64,000 bases of DNA from Clostridia bacterium (GCA_910576205.1 CAJTHL010000019.1:23378-87377), one strand, 5' to 3'; numbered from the stretch's first letter, positions 1 to 8,075 are shown. Notes: generated by a model not told the origin, from the letters alone. Program-made: numbers and translations.

Positions 1-188
1 TCAACAGCCTGTACAATCCCCGCCGCATCCAGAACCGATTCATCATAAGAAGCAACCATGCTGTTTTTAAGCAGATTGACAGATACTTCTTGTATTCCGG
101 GCAGCTTTGCCACACTCTTTTCTATTCTGGAAGAACAGGCCGAGCAGGTCATACCCGTAATGTCGAATTGATCCTTATGCAAAATCAT
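1..188 (-). CDS. Copper-translocating P-type ATPase, N-terminal HMA domain (partial)
   Basis: Only the first 62 codons lie in the window; the gene runs off the left edge. They form a heavy-metal-associated domain with the copper-binding motif GMTCSACSSRIEK, followed by the usual beta-alpha-beta pattern. In the CopA family this N-terminal domain receives Cu(I) from a chaperone before export by the membrane ATPase. The ATG at 186-188 directly abuts a purine-rich GAAGGG, so the TTG two codons downstream (180-182) may be the true start. A heavy-metal chaperone or mercury protein is possible, but an N-terminal domain of a CopA-type pump is likeliest. Confidence 0.7.
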   Translation of the reverse strand, partial: MILHKDQFDITGMTCSACSSRIEKSVAKLPGIQEVSVNLLKNSMVASYDESVLDAAGIVQAV

Positions 189-226
189 CCCTTCTTTCTT
201 AATGAATATTTTGTGTGCCAGTCCCC

Positions 227-241
227 TTCCCCCGTGGGGAA
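227..241. promoter_or_regulatory. Candidate copper-responsive operator upstream of the Cu ATPase
   Basis: TTCCCC and GGGGAA form a perfect inverted repeat separated by CGT, about 40 bp upstream of the divergent copper ATPase start. C-tract/G-tract dyads like this resemble CsoR operators. No csoR gene is visible in the window, so the assignment rests on sequence form and position only. Confidence 0.3.
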
Positions 242-513
242 CCATGAACCGTTATGATAAGGGGCGTTTGGTATCTTTGGGGGAAAAATACCTGCCGCCC
301 CGTTCACAAGGTCTGCACGAAAGGCCATCCAGTGACCAGCTATCATTATAGCCATTGGATTTCCCGTTTGTCTGCTCCATAGAGAAGCCTTTTTTATCCA
401 AAAGGAAATATCTTTTTTGCGGATAATCCAATCAGAAGTGTTTCAAATCCAAAGAGGAATATCACCTCCAAACCCATTGACGCCAAACGTTTTTACGGAT
501 ATACTCTGCTTGC

Positions 514-541
514 GAACGATTAAACAATCTTTTAATTGTTC
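514..541. promoter_or_regulatory. ArsR/SmtB-type operator
   Basis: An 11-bp inverted repeat with one mismatch (GAACGATTAAA and TTTAATTGTTC, 6-bp spacer) ends 30 bp before the ribosome binding site of the HMA protein. GAAC/GTTC-ended AT-rich dyads are the usual form of ArsR/SmtB-family binding sites. Two such regulators are encoded 2 kb downstream. Metal-dependent repression of the HMA-ATPase operon is inferred. Confidence 0.55.
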
Positions 542-588
542 AGCCATGTCAAACCAACCAAACGAATAAAGAAAGGAGGTCTTTCGCT

Positions 589-807
589 ATGAAAAAGACC
601 ATTAAACTCATTGATCTGGATTGCGGACACTGTGCTGACAAGATTCAGAAGGCCGTACAGAAAATCGAGGGTGTCGCTCATGTGGAGGTCAATTTCCTTA
701 ACCAGAAGATGGTTCTGGAAGCGCCTGACGAGAGATTCGACGATATTTTGGCCGAAGCGAAGGCATTGATTAAAAAGATCGAGCCGGATGTAACTGTTAA
801 GGTATGA
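589..807 (+). CDS. Heavy-metal-binding HMA domain protein (metallochaperone)
   Basis: This 72-residue protein is a single HMA ferredoxin-like domain. It starts at ATG 589 behind a strong GAAAGGAGG (571-579). The metal-binding loop near residues 11-16 reads DCGHCA, so the two cysteines of the CxxC motif are present but the usual preceding GMTC is replaced by LDC. It lies 62 bp upstream of a CadA-type ATPase that lacks its own N-terminal HMA domain, so it probably hands Zn, Cd or Pb to that pump as a free-standing domain. Co-transcription is likely. Confidence 0.85.
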   Translation: MKKTIKLIDLDCGHCADKIQKAVQKIEGVAHVEVNFLNQKMVLEAPDERFDDILAEAKALIKKIEPDVTVKV

Positions 808-869
808 TGAACGCTGGACGCCGGCTGCCATTCTGGTAGCCGGTGTCTTTTGGAAAGGAGAATTTTATT

Positions 870-2738
870 ATGACACGAAAACAAAAACGTCTGCTGACAC
901 GTATTATCGTGGCCGCAGTCCTGTTTCTTTGCGGGAACCTCATTCCCCTGCCTGAATGGGCCGAAATGGGGGTATTCCTGATCTGCTATGCTGTTGCCGG
1001 ATGGGATATTGTCTGGAAAGCAATCACAAATATCCTGCATGGACAGGTATTTGACGAAAATTTCCTTATGACGATTGCCACCGTAGGCGCACTGATCTTA
1101 GGCGAACATTCAGAAGGCGTGGCTGTTATGCTGTTTTATCAGGTAGGGGAATGGTTCCAGTCTTATGCCGTTTCCAAGTCCCGGAAATCCATTACAAGCC
1201 TTATGGACATCCGGCCAGACTATGCCAATGTAGAACGGGACGGAAAACTGATCCAGGTAGACCCTGACGAGGTAAAAATTGGCGATACAATTATTGTGAA
1301 ACCCGGAGAGCGCATACCTCTGGACGGAAAAATTATCAAAGGCGTTTCTGCTCTTGATACTTCTGCGCTGACAGGCGAATCCATGCCCCGTGAAGTAGAG
1401 CCGGGAATGGACGTTATCAGCGGTTGTATCAATCAGACAGGTATTCTTACCATAGAAACCACAAAGGAATTTGGAGAATCCACAGTTGCCAAAATCCTTG
1501 ACCTAGTGGAAAATGCAAGCGACAAAAAAGGCAGGACAGAAAACTTTATCAGCCGGTTTGCCAGATACTATACGCCAATCGTTGTATTTGCTGCTCTGGC
1601 CCTGGCAGTCCTGCCTCCGATTTTCCTGCAGCAGTCTTTCAGCATATGGATTTACAGGGCATTAACCTTCCTGGTTATTTCTTGCCCCTGCGCACTGGTG
1701 ATCTCCATTCCGCTTAGTTTCTTTGGCGGTATCGGCGGTTCCTCCAAAATCGGTGTTTTGGTTAAGGGGAGCAACTACCTGGAATCCCTGGCCCATGCGG
1801 AGGTGGTGGTCTTTGACAAAACAGGCACCCTGACAAAAGGCTCCTTTGCTGTCAGTGAAATCCATGCTGTAGATGTGAAAGATTCACAGCTTTTGGAGAT
1901 GGCCGCATATGCAGAGGATTATTCCAACCATCCTATTTCTCTTTCCATCAAGGCAGCCTACGGAAAAAAGATTGACAATTCCCGAATCACGGATGTTCAG
2001 GAAATTGCCGGCCACGGTGTCCAGGCAGTGATCGATGGAAAGAAGATTCTCGCCGGCAACGCAAAACTTATGGAGAGAGAACATATCAAATATGCCCCAT
2101 CTTCTTCCGTGGGTACAGTCGTTTATCTGGCCTGCGACGGAACATACGCCGGATGTATTGTGATTGAGGATGAAATCAAGGCCGACGCAGCCGCTGCTAT
2201 TAAAAATCTGAAATCCTCCGGTATCCGCAGGACAGTCATGTTGACCGGAGATGCGGATGCAGTCGGCAAAAAAGTAGCCGGACGCCTCGGTCTGGATCAG
2301 GCATATACCGAACTTCTCCCGGCTGATAAGGTTGACCGTGTGGAGGATTTGCTGAAAGAAAAAAGTGAAAAAGGCAAGCTGGTATTTGTCGGTGACGGCA
2401 TCAATGACGCTCCTGTGCTGGCAAGGGCCGATGTAGGTATCGCTATGGGTGGCCTGGGTTCTGACGCCGCTATTGAAGCTGCCGATGTTGTCTTGATGAC
2501 AGACGAGCCTTCCAAGATTGCAGCGGTAATGAAAATCGCCCGCAAGACGATCCGAATTGCAAACCAGAATATTGTGTTTGCCCTGGGCGTCAAATTCCTG
2601 GTGCTCATTTTGGGCGCTCTCGGTAAGGCAAATATGTGGGCGGCTGTATTTGCCGATGTAGGCGTTTCCATCATTGCAATTCTGAACGCCATCCGGGCTA
2701 TGCGGGTAAAGCATCTGGACAGATCGGCCAAACGGTAA
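870..2738 (+). CDS. cadA: Cd/Zn/Pb-translocating P1B-type ATPase (CadA/ZntA family)
   Basis: This 622-residue membrane pump exports divalent heavy metals using ATP. Visible motifs are TGES at 168-171, the metal-site SCPC with Cys272 and Cys274, the phosphorylated DKTGTLT at Asp316, the P1B-specific His354-Pro355, MLTGDAD, and GDGINDAP from 508. The ATG at 870 was chosen because AAAGGAG lies at 854-860; the upstream GTG at 843 precedes that site. There is no N-terminal HMA domain, unusual for CadA but complemented by the separate HMA gene just upstream. A bidirectional terminator follows. Confidence 0.93.
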   Translation: MTRKQKRLLTRIIVAAVLFLCGNLIPLPEWAEMGVFLICYAVAGWDIVWKAITNILHGQVFDENFLMTIATVGALILGEHSEGVAVMLFYQVGEWFQSYAVSKSRKSITSLMDIRPDYANVERDGKLIQVDPDEVKIGDTIIVKPGERIPLDGKIIKGVSALDTSALTGESMPREVEPGMDVISGCINQTGILTIETTKEFGESTVAKILDLVENASDKKGRTENFISRFARYYTPIVVFAALALAVLPPIFLQQSFSIWIYRALTFLVISCPCALVISIPLSFFGGIGGSSKIGVLVKGSNYLESLAHAEVVVFDKTGTLTKGSFAVSEIHAVDVKDSQLLEMAAYAEDYSNHPISLSIKAAYGKKIDNSRITDVQEIAGHGVQAVIDGKKILAGNAKLMEREHIKYAPSSSVGTVVYLACDGTYAGCIVIEDEIKADAAAAIKNLKSSGIRRTVMLTGDADAVGKKVAGRLGLDQAYTELLPADKVDRVEDLLKEKSEKGKLVFVGDGINDAPVLARADVGIAMGGLGSDAAIEAADVVLMTDEPSKIAAVMKIARKTIRIANQNIVFALGVKFLVLILGALGKANMWAAVFADVGVSIIAILNAIRAMRVKHLDRSAKR

Positions 2739-2751
2739 TGCCATTGTTTCC

Positions 2752-2796
2752 AAAAAAATGCGCCGTCCTCTGATTATGGCAGACGGCGCATTTCAT
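2752..2796. terminator. Bidirectional terminator between cadA and the arsR-type gene
   Basis: AAATGCGCCGTC (2756-2767) and GACGGCGCATTT (2782-2793) form a perfect 12-bp stem with an A-run on one side and T-rich sequence on the other. It can end transcription from both converging genes. Confidence 0.8.
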
Positions 2797-3162
2797 TTAT
2801 AAATTTGTCGGACAGGATATTTTGAACAGGGCATCAATCGATTTGTGCAACTGTTTTGCCTGGGGTGTATCGGCCAATGAGTAGTACATTTCTTTACCAT
2901 CCCTGCGCCCGGTTATGATCCCGCTCTTTTTCAGTATACGCAGATGGTGTGATACGGCAGGGGCGCTCATATCAACCGCCGCCGCAATATTGCACACACA
3001 TTCCTCGCAATGGCATAACAGCCACAAAATCCGTAAGCGCGTTGGATCGCCAAGCTGCTGAAATAAAAAGGATATTTCTTTGAAATCCTCCGCCAATGGC
3101 ATTTTTTCCAAAACACGTTTTATATTCTGTCCGTGGTTATGAGGCAGATTGTAATGTTCCAC
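2797..3162 (-). CDS. ArsR/SmtB-family metal-sensing repressor (CadC-like)
   Basis: A winged-helix repressor of about 121 residues. The cysteine-rich segment LCHCEECVCNI at the start of the DNA-binding region resembles the alpha-3N thiolate site used by CadC/ArsR for Cd, Pb or As, and the recognition helix reads SAPAVSHHLRILKKSG. The frame opens at GTG 3183, but AGGAAGGAG lies at 3172-3180, inside that longer version. GTG 3162, nine bases downstream of it, is the better start. It converges on cadA and is divergent from a second ArsR gene, so it probably senses the exported metal. Confidence 0.88.
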   Translation of the reverse strand: MEHYNLPHNHGQNIKRVLEKMPLAEDFKEISFLFQQLGDPTRLRILWLLCHCEECVCNIAAAVDMSAPAVSHHLRILKKSGIITGRRDGKEMYYSLADTPQAKQLHKSIDALFKISCPTNL

Positions 3163-3244
3163 AGCAATCAACTCCTTCCTCACACAATAATAACCATAAC
3201 TTTTTTAACTGTCAAACAGCTTCACATAGATTTGGAGGTAAAAC

Positions 3245-3562
3245 ATGAGCAACACGGAAAAGACCACATTTCAAATCCCGACACAGCAAGAATTGGAGCA
3301 GCTAAGCGAACTGCACAAAGCAATGGGGGATTACAGCCGTATGAGAATCCTGTGGATTTTGATGGGCCAGGAATTATGCGTCAGCGATCTGGCAAAGCAA
3401 ATGAACATCACGGAATCGGCTGTTTCCCATCAGCTCCGGGAGCTTCGTATCACAAGACTGGTTCAGTCGCATAAAGTCGGAAAGAATGTATTTTACTCTC
3501 TGTTGGATGAACATATCCAATGGGTACTGGAAGAAACATATGCCCACATTTCAGAAAGATAA
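3245..3562 (+). CDS. ArsR/SmtB-family zinc sensor (SmtB/CzrA type)
   Basis: A 105-residue winged-helix repressor starting at ATG 3245 behind TTTGGAGG. The recognition helix is TESAVSHQLRELRIT. The C-terminal helix carries Asp-x-His, ten residues, His, two residues, Glu, which matches the alpha-5 zinc site of SmtB (Asp104, His106, His117, Glu120). It lacks the cysteine site of its divergent neighbour, so the pair should sense different metals: this one Zn-like, the other thiophilic. The two genes share an 82-bp promoter region. Confidence 0.9.
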   Translation: MSNTEKTTFQIPTQQELEQLSELHKAMGDYSRMRILWILMGQELCVSDLAKQMNITESAVSHQLRELRITRLVQSHKVGKNVFYSLLDEHIQWVLEETYAHISER

Positions 3563-3567
3563 AATGA

Positions 3568-3597
3568 AGCCCCCATTCCGCATATCTGGAAGGGGGC
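3568..3597 (+). terminator. Hairpin after the SmtB-type gene
   Basis: AGCCCCCATTCC pairs with GGAAGGGGGCT, with one bulged base and a short loop. It lies just after the stop codon and before the convergent nitroreductase gene. There is no T-tract, so it is at best a weak or factor-assisted terminator. Confidence 0.4.
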
Positions 3598-3621
3598 TGC
3601 ACGAAGCTGTCCGATATTGAG

Positions 3622-4140
3622 TTACAGGCTTTCGTAGGAAACCAACTGGCTTACAGGAATACGGGCGCTGTCAAAACGCTCTGTGTCCGCCACCCCTTCA
3701 TCAGAATAACCGATTGCCAGGATATTGACCGGCTCCAGGTTGGAGGGGAGAGAAAATTCCTTGCTAAGAACATCCGGCTTGAAGTAGCATACCCAGACAG
3801 AACCAAGCCCAAGCTCCGTGGCTTGAAGCATCATGTGATCCGTCAAAATGGAAGCGTCAATGTCGCCGGTCTGCTTCTTATCAAAGGGACGAACCCATGC
3901 CTTATTGTGATCGGCGCAGACGATGATAGCCAGAGGCGCCCCATAGATATTAGCTGCCTTTCCGATCTTTGCCAGTCCTTCCTCGCCCTGAACGGCAATC
4001 AGGTGAACAGGTTGGAGATTAGCGGCAGTCGGAGCTACGTGGGCCGCCTCCAGAATCTTTTCCAGCTTTTCCGCTTCAACTTTCTGATCGGTGTAGCTGC
4101 GTACAGAGTAGCGCTGTTTTGCAATGTTAATGAAATCCAT
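3622..4140 (-). CDS. Nitroreductase-family FMN-dependent oxidoreductase
   Basis: A 172-residue protein of the small nitroreductase family, which reduces nitro-compounds or quinones with NAD(P)H and bound flavin. The N-terminal FMN-binding segment QRYSVRSYTDQ and the following AAHVAPTAANLQP match the family signature. A central GLGSVWVC segment and the C-terminal LAIGY strand are also present. The ATG at 4140 was chosen because AAAGGAC lies 7 bp upstream; the longer frame has no ribosome binding site. It is divergent from an HxlR regulator, a common arrangement in which the regulator controls the reductase. Confidence 0.88.
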   Translation of the reverse strand: MDFINIAKQRYSVRSYTDQKVEAEKLEKILEAAHVAPTAANLQPVHLIAVQGEEGLAKIGKAANIYGAPLAIIVCADHNKAWVRPFDKKQTGDIDASILTDHMMLQATELGLGSVWVCYFKPDVLSKEFSLPSNLEPVNILAIGYSDEGVADTERFDSARIPVSQLVSYESL

Positions 4141-4237
4141 CGTTTTATGTCCTTTCTGTGTGAAATTTTTATGTGTCAAACCGACCATCAAGTATATTGT
4201 ATCACCAATCAAAAATTCCGCAATTACGCACTTTTTT

Positions 4238-4250
4238 GGTAGGCACTACC
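4238..4250. promoter_or_regulatory. Candidate HxlR operator
   Basis: GGTAG-GCA-CTACC is a perfect inverted repeat in the 143-bp region between the divergent nitroreductase and HxlR genes. It lies 34 bp upstream of the HxlR start. HxlR-family regulators bind short dyads in exactly such divergent regions. Confidence 0.5.
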
Positions 4251-4283
4251 CAAAAGGATAGCCCCTGCGGTAAAGGAGAATGT

Positions 4284-4655
4284 ATGATGAAATTTGAGAA
4301 AACGCAATTTAACTGTCCGGTTGAAGCGACTCTGTCCTTAATCGGAGGAAAATATAAACCGCTGATACTTTGGCATTTGATCGGCCATCCTCTCCATTAC
4401 ATGGAATTGCAACGGCTGATTCCCAGAGCCACCCCTAAAATGCTTTCGCAACAGCTCCACGATTTGGAGGATTGCGGCATGATCCACCGTGAAGTAATTC
4501 CAGAAAAACCACCTAAAACAATTTACTCCCTGACTACATTTGGAAAAAGTATTTTGCCAGTCCTGGACGCAATGTGTAAATGGGGGATAGGATATTTAGA
4601 CGGCCTGGACGTTCAGCCTCCGTGCTGCATTACCAAAAATCAATCGCCACTATAA
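4284..4655 (+). CDS. HxlR-family transcriptional regulator
   Basis: A 123-residue winged-helix regulator starting at ATG 4284, five bases after AAAGGAG. The family core is clear: GGKYKPLILWHL, then FxELQRxIP-like HYMELQRLIPRATPKMLSQQ, then a wing containing TIYSLTTFG. HxlR proteins respond to electrophiles, aldehydes or redox stress through a near-N-terminal cysteine, and Cys11 (FNCPVEATL) is in the conserved position. It probably controls the divergent nitroreductase. Confidence 0.9.
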   Translation: MMKFEKTQFNCPVEATLSLIGGKYKPLILWHLIGHPLHYMELQRLIPRATPKMLSQQLHDLEDCGMIHREVIPEKPPKTIYSLTTFGKSILPVLDAMCKWGIGYLDGLDVQPPCCITKNQSPL

Positions 4656-4659
4656 AACA

Positions 4660-4698
4660 AACAGAGATAACTGATCTGCCGGGTCAGTTATCTCTGTT
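4660..4698 (+). terminator. Long hairpin after the HxlR gene
   Basis: A perfect 15-bp inverted repeat (AACAGAGATAACTGA and its complement) with a 9-base loop starts 5 bp after the stop codon. No T-tract follows. It may terminate transcription or mark an old junction. Confidence 0.5.
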
Positions 4699-4705
4699 CC
4701 TGAAT

Positions 4706-4864
4706 TTATATCAAACTCTGCCGGACATAATTACATAAAGCTGAAAAATCCACATCCGGATTCTTGCTTAAGATTTTCCGCAGACATTCTTCTGCTTTAC
4801 GGTGCTGCTCCGGCTTTTCCAAATCATTTCGCAAAACCCTTTCTCGGACGCCGGGATGCTTGCC
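4706..4864 (-). pseudogene. Possible C-terminal remnant of an unknown gene
   Basis: A 52-codon open stretch between a TAG and a TAA reads like real protein (charged helix with KPEQHRKAEECLRKILSKNP, then FSALCNYVRQSL). It has no start codon with a ribosome binding site. I do not recognise the family. It may be the tail of a gene lost in rearrangement, or chance. Confidence 0.25.
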
Positions 4865-4916
4865 CTACCTTGTCAGGCTGTGACTTATTGGGGATATGTA
4901 ACCGTAAAGATATTTC

Positions 4917-5384
4917 TTACTCATACTCACCAATGATACTTCCTTTTTGGATGATATGCTTTTCAGCCTTTTTCAGAAAACTTCTTTTCATGGAATTAAC
5001 ACTTATATTCATTTCACAGTCTAAGGAATAGACTGTGAAACGGTAAGTATGCTTTTTCCCTTTCGGTGGCTTTGGCCCCGCATAGCGATGAAACCCGTAC
5101 CCTATTCCTTGACAGGCATCCCCCAATACCGACACGATCTTGCCTGCCGGAATGTTCCCCTTTATTTTATCAGCAGCAGGAATATTCCAAATCAGCCAGT
5201 GCGTAAAGTTTTTAATCGGATGAGATATATCTTCCAATGTAATAGCTAGAGTCTTTGCATCTGATGATAAATTTTTTATGACAAATTCCGGCGATATGTC
5301 TTGCCCTCGGCCTGTATATTCGATTGGGATTTTCCCTCCATTATCCATACCAGCAAATTCAAATTCCAAAACCATATAATTCAT
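4917..5384 (-). CDS. YbhB/YbcL family PEBP-like protein
   Basis: A 155-residue protein of the bacterial phosphatidylethanolamine-binding-protein (Raf kinase inhibitor-like) family. The segments DISPEF near the N-terminus, FTHWLIWNIP in the middle and GPKPPKGKKHTYRFTVYSLD form the conserved anion-binding pocket. The bacterial function is poorly known. The start at ATG 5384 follows GAGGGA. It lies alone between the HxlR gene and the DUF2971 gene, with no obvious functional partner. Confidence 0.85.
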   Translation of the reverse strand: MNYMVLEFEFAGMDNGGKIPIEYTGRGQDISPEFVIKNLSSDAKTLAITLEDISHPIKNFTHWLIWNIPAADKIKGNIPAGKIVSVLGDACQGIGYGFHRYAGPKPPKGKKHTYRFTVYSLDCEMNISVNSMKRSFLKKAEKHIIQKGSIIGEYE

Positions 5385-5479
5385 AATCCCTCAATCCCTC
5401 CAATTATCTTTAATTCACTCTCCAGTATATCATTATTCATTTTGAATACCTCCAAAACTATATTAATCAGCATTATTAA

Positions 5480-5508
5480 TTGACAATGTGAACCCTATTG
5501 GATAATAC
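5480..5508 (+). promoter_or_regulatory. Sigma-A-like promoter antisense to the DUF2971 gene
   Basis: TTGACA (5480-5485), a 17-bp spacer and TAATAC (5503-5508) make a near-consensus promoter. It points rightward into the 3' end of the oppositely oriented DUF2971 gene, and no plus-strand gene follows. It could drive an antisense RNA or be the relic of a lost gene. Confidence 0.4.
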
Positions 5509-5553
5509 CACCCTTTCTACAAAAGCCCTTGCCGATTTACGTTTCTCCTACAA

Positions 5554-6573
5554 TTACAACTTATCAGATACTTCTGCAAGTTCCAACTCATCATCTTCCG
5601 ATATTCTCACCTCAAAAATTGCAGAAACCCCCGCTGCTTTCGCTGCATCAATAACTGAATCTTTCGCATCCTTTTCTATGTTCAGCCCAAGTATTACACA
5701 ATAAGGACGCCACTTTTTACACACTGGCCCCTGCAAATAATATGGCGTATTAAGAATGCCTCGCCATTCAGCATCATACTCATGGCATTTCTTTTTAATA
5801 AGTATAATCTTCTCCAGTTCCCAAGTATGTTCTGGAAGGTTCTTTACTAAAGATTCTTTATGATTGCCGCCTAAATTTTCCAGTATTTTATGCACTGCAT
5901 AATCTCTCGCATACATTGTAGCGTCATACTTTTCATCAGAGTAGCAAACTGGATATATGCTAAAGCCTAAATCTTTTCTATCACATCCTGTACAAACATC
6001 TTCCGTTCCGCACAAAAATAATGAACTGTCAAGCCTATCATAAACAACTGTAAATCCTTTGTGCTGATCAGCATATTTTAACCACAAATTTTCATTTTTC
6101 CAAGTATCCGAAAAGCAAACAGAATAAACTTCCTTACGCAACTGATTTCTTAACTCTTTAAAGAAGTTATATGAAGCATTTCCTATAAAATCAATATTGG
6201 CGTTTGACAATGCCATTTTGCACACTTCCATAGGAATCCCCAAAACATTTGCAAAATAAGCAATCTCTTTCTCATAATTTTCCGCATTACCGATTACTTG
6301 TCTAATTTTCTCATAAACCAATTTTCGATCTATTCTAATATATGTATCAAAAGGATCGTCATAATAATTTGAAGTTGAGAAAAATAATTTATTCTCCTTA
6401 AGTGCTGTAAGTGTTCTGTCATTTACCGCACGATATCTATATAAAAATCTTGGAAATTTCATTGCGTCCATCAGTCGTTTGATATCACTCTGCATATCTT
6501 TTCCATCAAGGCTACACAAAGTATCCCAAAACTTTTTCCGTTCTTCAATATTCATACTCCATTCTTCATTCAT
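5554..6573 (-). CDS. DUF2971 domain protein
   Basis: A 339-residue cytoplasmic protein. The segment FLYRYRAVNDRTLTALKENK, then LFFSTSNYYDDPFDTY, and later VYSVCFSDTWKNENLWLKYA match the DUF2971 family signature. The ATG at 6573 is preferred over 6618 because AAGGAG lies 9 bp upstream. DUF2971 proteins are often found in defence islands, with unproven activity. The gene follows the AbiJ-like gene by about 70 bp on the same strand, so the two are probably one operon. The pair is markedly AT-rich compared with the GC-rich ICE, a sign of separate acquisition. Confidence 0.8.
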   Translation of the reverse strand: MNEEWSMNIEERKKFWDTLCSLDGKDMQSDIKRLMDAMKFPRFLYRYRAVNDRTLTALKENKLFFSTSNYYDDPFDTYIRIDRKLVYEKIRQVIGNAENYEKEIAYFANVLGIPMEVCKMALSNANIDFIGNASYNFFKELRNQLRKEVYSVCFSDTWKNENLWLKYADQHKGFTVVYDRLDSSLFLCGTEDVCTGCDRKDLGFSIYPVCYSDEKYDATMYARDYAVHKILENLGGNHKESLVKNLPEHTWELEKIILIKKKCHEYDAEWRGILNTPYYLQGPVCKKWRPYCVILGLNIEKDAKDSVIDAAKAAGVSAIFEVRISEDDELELAEVSDKL

Positions 6574-6644
6574 CTCTATATACTCCTTGAATACCTTTTT
6601 GAAAATGTTATATCCCATTTAGAACAAATACCGTTTTCTACTCT

Positions 6645-7985
6645 TCACAAAATAAGATTATATCGTTCAAAAAGTTTATCAAAAAAATCACATATCATTT
6701 GTTTAGCATTGACCTCATCCAAGAACTCATATCCACCAAATCGATATACTTCATATCCTTTCAACCGCAATGTCCTATCATCCTTTACCATCTCTGCATA
6801 CAATGATGGTTCGGCTTTTCCATTCAAAGAATAATGTTGCTGTCCATCTAATTCAAAAACAATCTGCACTCCCCCTGGTAAAAGCATCAAAAAATCCATT
6901 CTTTGATGCGAATACACCACGTTTCCATTTCTTTGATATTTACTACGAGGATCATAATGTAAATACACCTGCGGAACTAATGCCGGAATATTTTTCTTTA
7001 CAGGATGACGGTAATAATTGTAATATGTCCTGAAAAAAATTTTTTCAATATCCGAATCCAAAGATTGTCTTAATCTTCCATACAATCCCAATTCCGGATC
7101 ACCATCGTTCTTTTTATTATTTTCTTTCCACCACTCAACCAATGAATTCCACTGTAAGCCATCTGCTCCTGCTTCAAAATTATAGAGCAAACAGTTATCT
7201 GTATCCCCTATCAGCCGTAGTTCATTACTGATCGAATTCTCAATAGTAATATCCGGCTTTTGACCGACGGGTGCAAAAATGAGATTTTTTAATTCTCCCT
7301 CAACAATTCTTCTTTTTCCTATGCTGTAATGCGGAACTCCTGACTTTTGGGAACTGATATATAATTCATATCCATCTTCCTTAATTATCCCATTTATTCC
7401 CTGAACGTATTTCTTCTGTTCTTCCCCTTCTCTCACTTCTGGCTTCACCAGACACTCTAAAAATTTAACAAATGTTTCATCGGACAGATACTTTATTTCT
7501 AATCGGTTAATAAGCAATTCCTTATATGACATTGTCTTATCCAACTTTACAGCAGACATAATTTCTTCACCTACAGTTAATCCAATGAAAAAATCCGGGA
7601 CTTCAGACATATTCCAAATAAATGAGAGAAAATTGTCTAAACTCATCCTCCCTTCCATATCACCTAAAGAATCCAAAAAATCAACAATTCGCCTTCTCGT
7701 CACAAATGAAAATTCTAACTCCGTATCAGCTAAATAAGGCTCCATCGCTTTTATCATTGCCGTGCTCTCAAATTCTTTCGCTATCCTTCTCGCCAATTTC
7801 CAAATATCATCATCCGATAACTTTTCCAACCCATTTAAAACATATTTCCGCTTACTATGCATTGGTTCAAGTCCATCATCCGGTTCAATCCCATATGCAC
7901 TGCATGCTTCATCCAGATCATATGCTTTATATTCACAGGCAAATTGATTTGCAATTACATTCCTTAATTCATCAACTTTCCTCAT
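6645..7985 (-). CDS. AbiJ-NTD3-like protein with C-terminal PD-(D/E)XK (DUF559-like) nuclease
   Basis: A 446-residue protein. The first 75 residues (AYDLDEACSAYGIEPDDG, then HSKRKYVLNGLEKLSDDD) resemble the AbiJ N-terminal domain 3 seen on phage-abortive-infection proteins; this is from recall of the family pattern. The last 87 residues look like a DUF559/Vsr-type nuclease: RMDFLM with Asp364, then VFELDGQQHY with Glu378 and Asp380, then a helix and GYEVYRFGGYEF. The middle is not recognised. A sensor plus nuclease design suggests phage defence. It is AT-rich and paired with a DUF2971 gene. Confidence 0.7.
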   Translation of the reverse strand: MRKVDELRNVIANQFACEYKAYDLDEACSAYGIEPDDGLEPMHSKRKYVLNGLEKLSDDDIWKLARRIAKEFESTAMIKAMEPYLADTELEFSFVTRRRIVDFLDSLGDMEGRMSLDNFLSFIWNMSEVPDFFIGLTVGEEIMSAVKLDKTMSYKELLINRLEIKYLSDETFVKFLECLVKPEVREGEEQKKYVQGINGIIKEDGYELYISSQKSGVPHYSIGKRRIVEGELKNLIFAPVGQKPDITIENSISNELRLIGDTDNCLLYNFEAGADGLQWNSLVEWWKENNKKNDGDPELGLYGRLRQSLDSDIEKIFFRTYYNYYRHPVKKNIPALVPQVYLHYDPRSKYQRNGNVVYSHQRMDFLMLLPGGVQIVFELDGQQHYSLNGKAEPSLYAEMVKDDRTLRLKGYEVYRFGGYEFLDEVNAKQMICDFFDKLFERYNLIL

Positions 7986-8075
7986 ATCTTCCTCCCTAGT
8001 TTTACATCAGTATTTTAACATATCGCCCTATATTTTTCTATGTAATTTCCCAATTCACACAAATTCGCAAGCAAT

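Larger units (their letters stand above)
189..588. other. 400-bp noncoding region between the two metal-transport loci
   Basis: No convincing gene is seen on either strand. The stretch holds the C/G-tract dyad at 227-241, a two-step hairpin at 261-301 (GGGGCG then GGTAT, pairing with ATACC then CGCCCC), and the ArsR-type dyad at 514-541. Promoters for the divergent metal genes must lie here, but no strong -35/-10 pair could be fixed. Confidence 0.5.

Noticed and set aside
843..869. GTG at 843 as start of the CadA ATPase
   Set aside because: It lies upstream of the ribosome binding site AAAGGAG at 854-860; ATG 870 is correctly spaced.
1884..2753. 289-codon frame opposite cadA
   Set aside because: Antisense to conserved ATPase motifs, without start signal or similarity.
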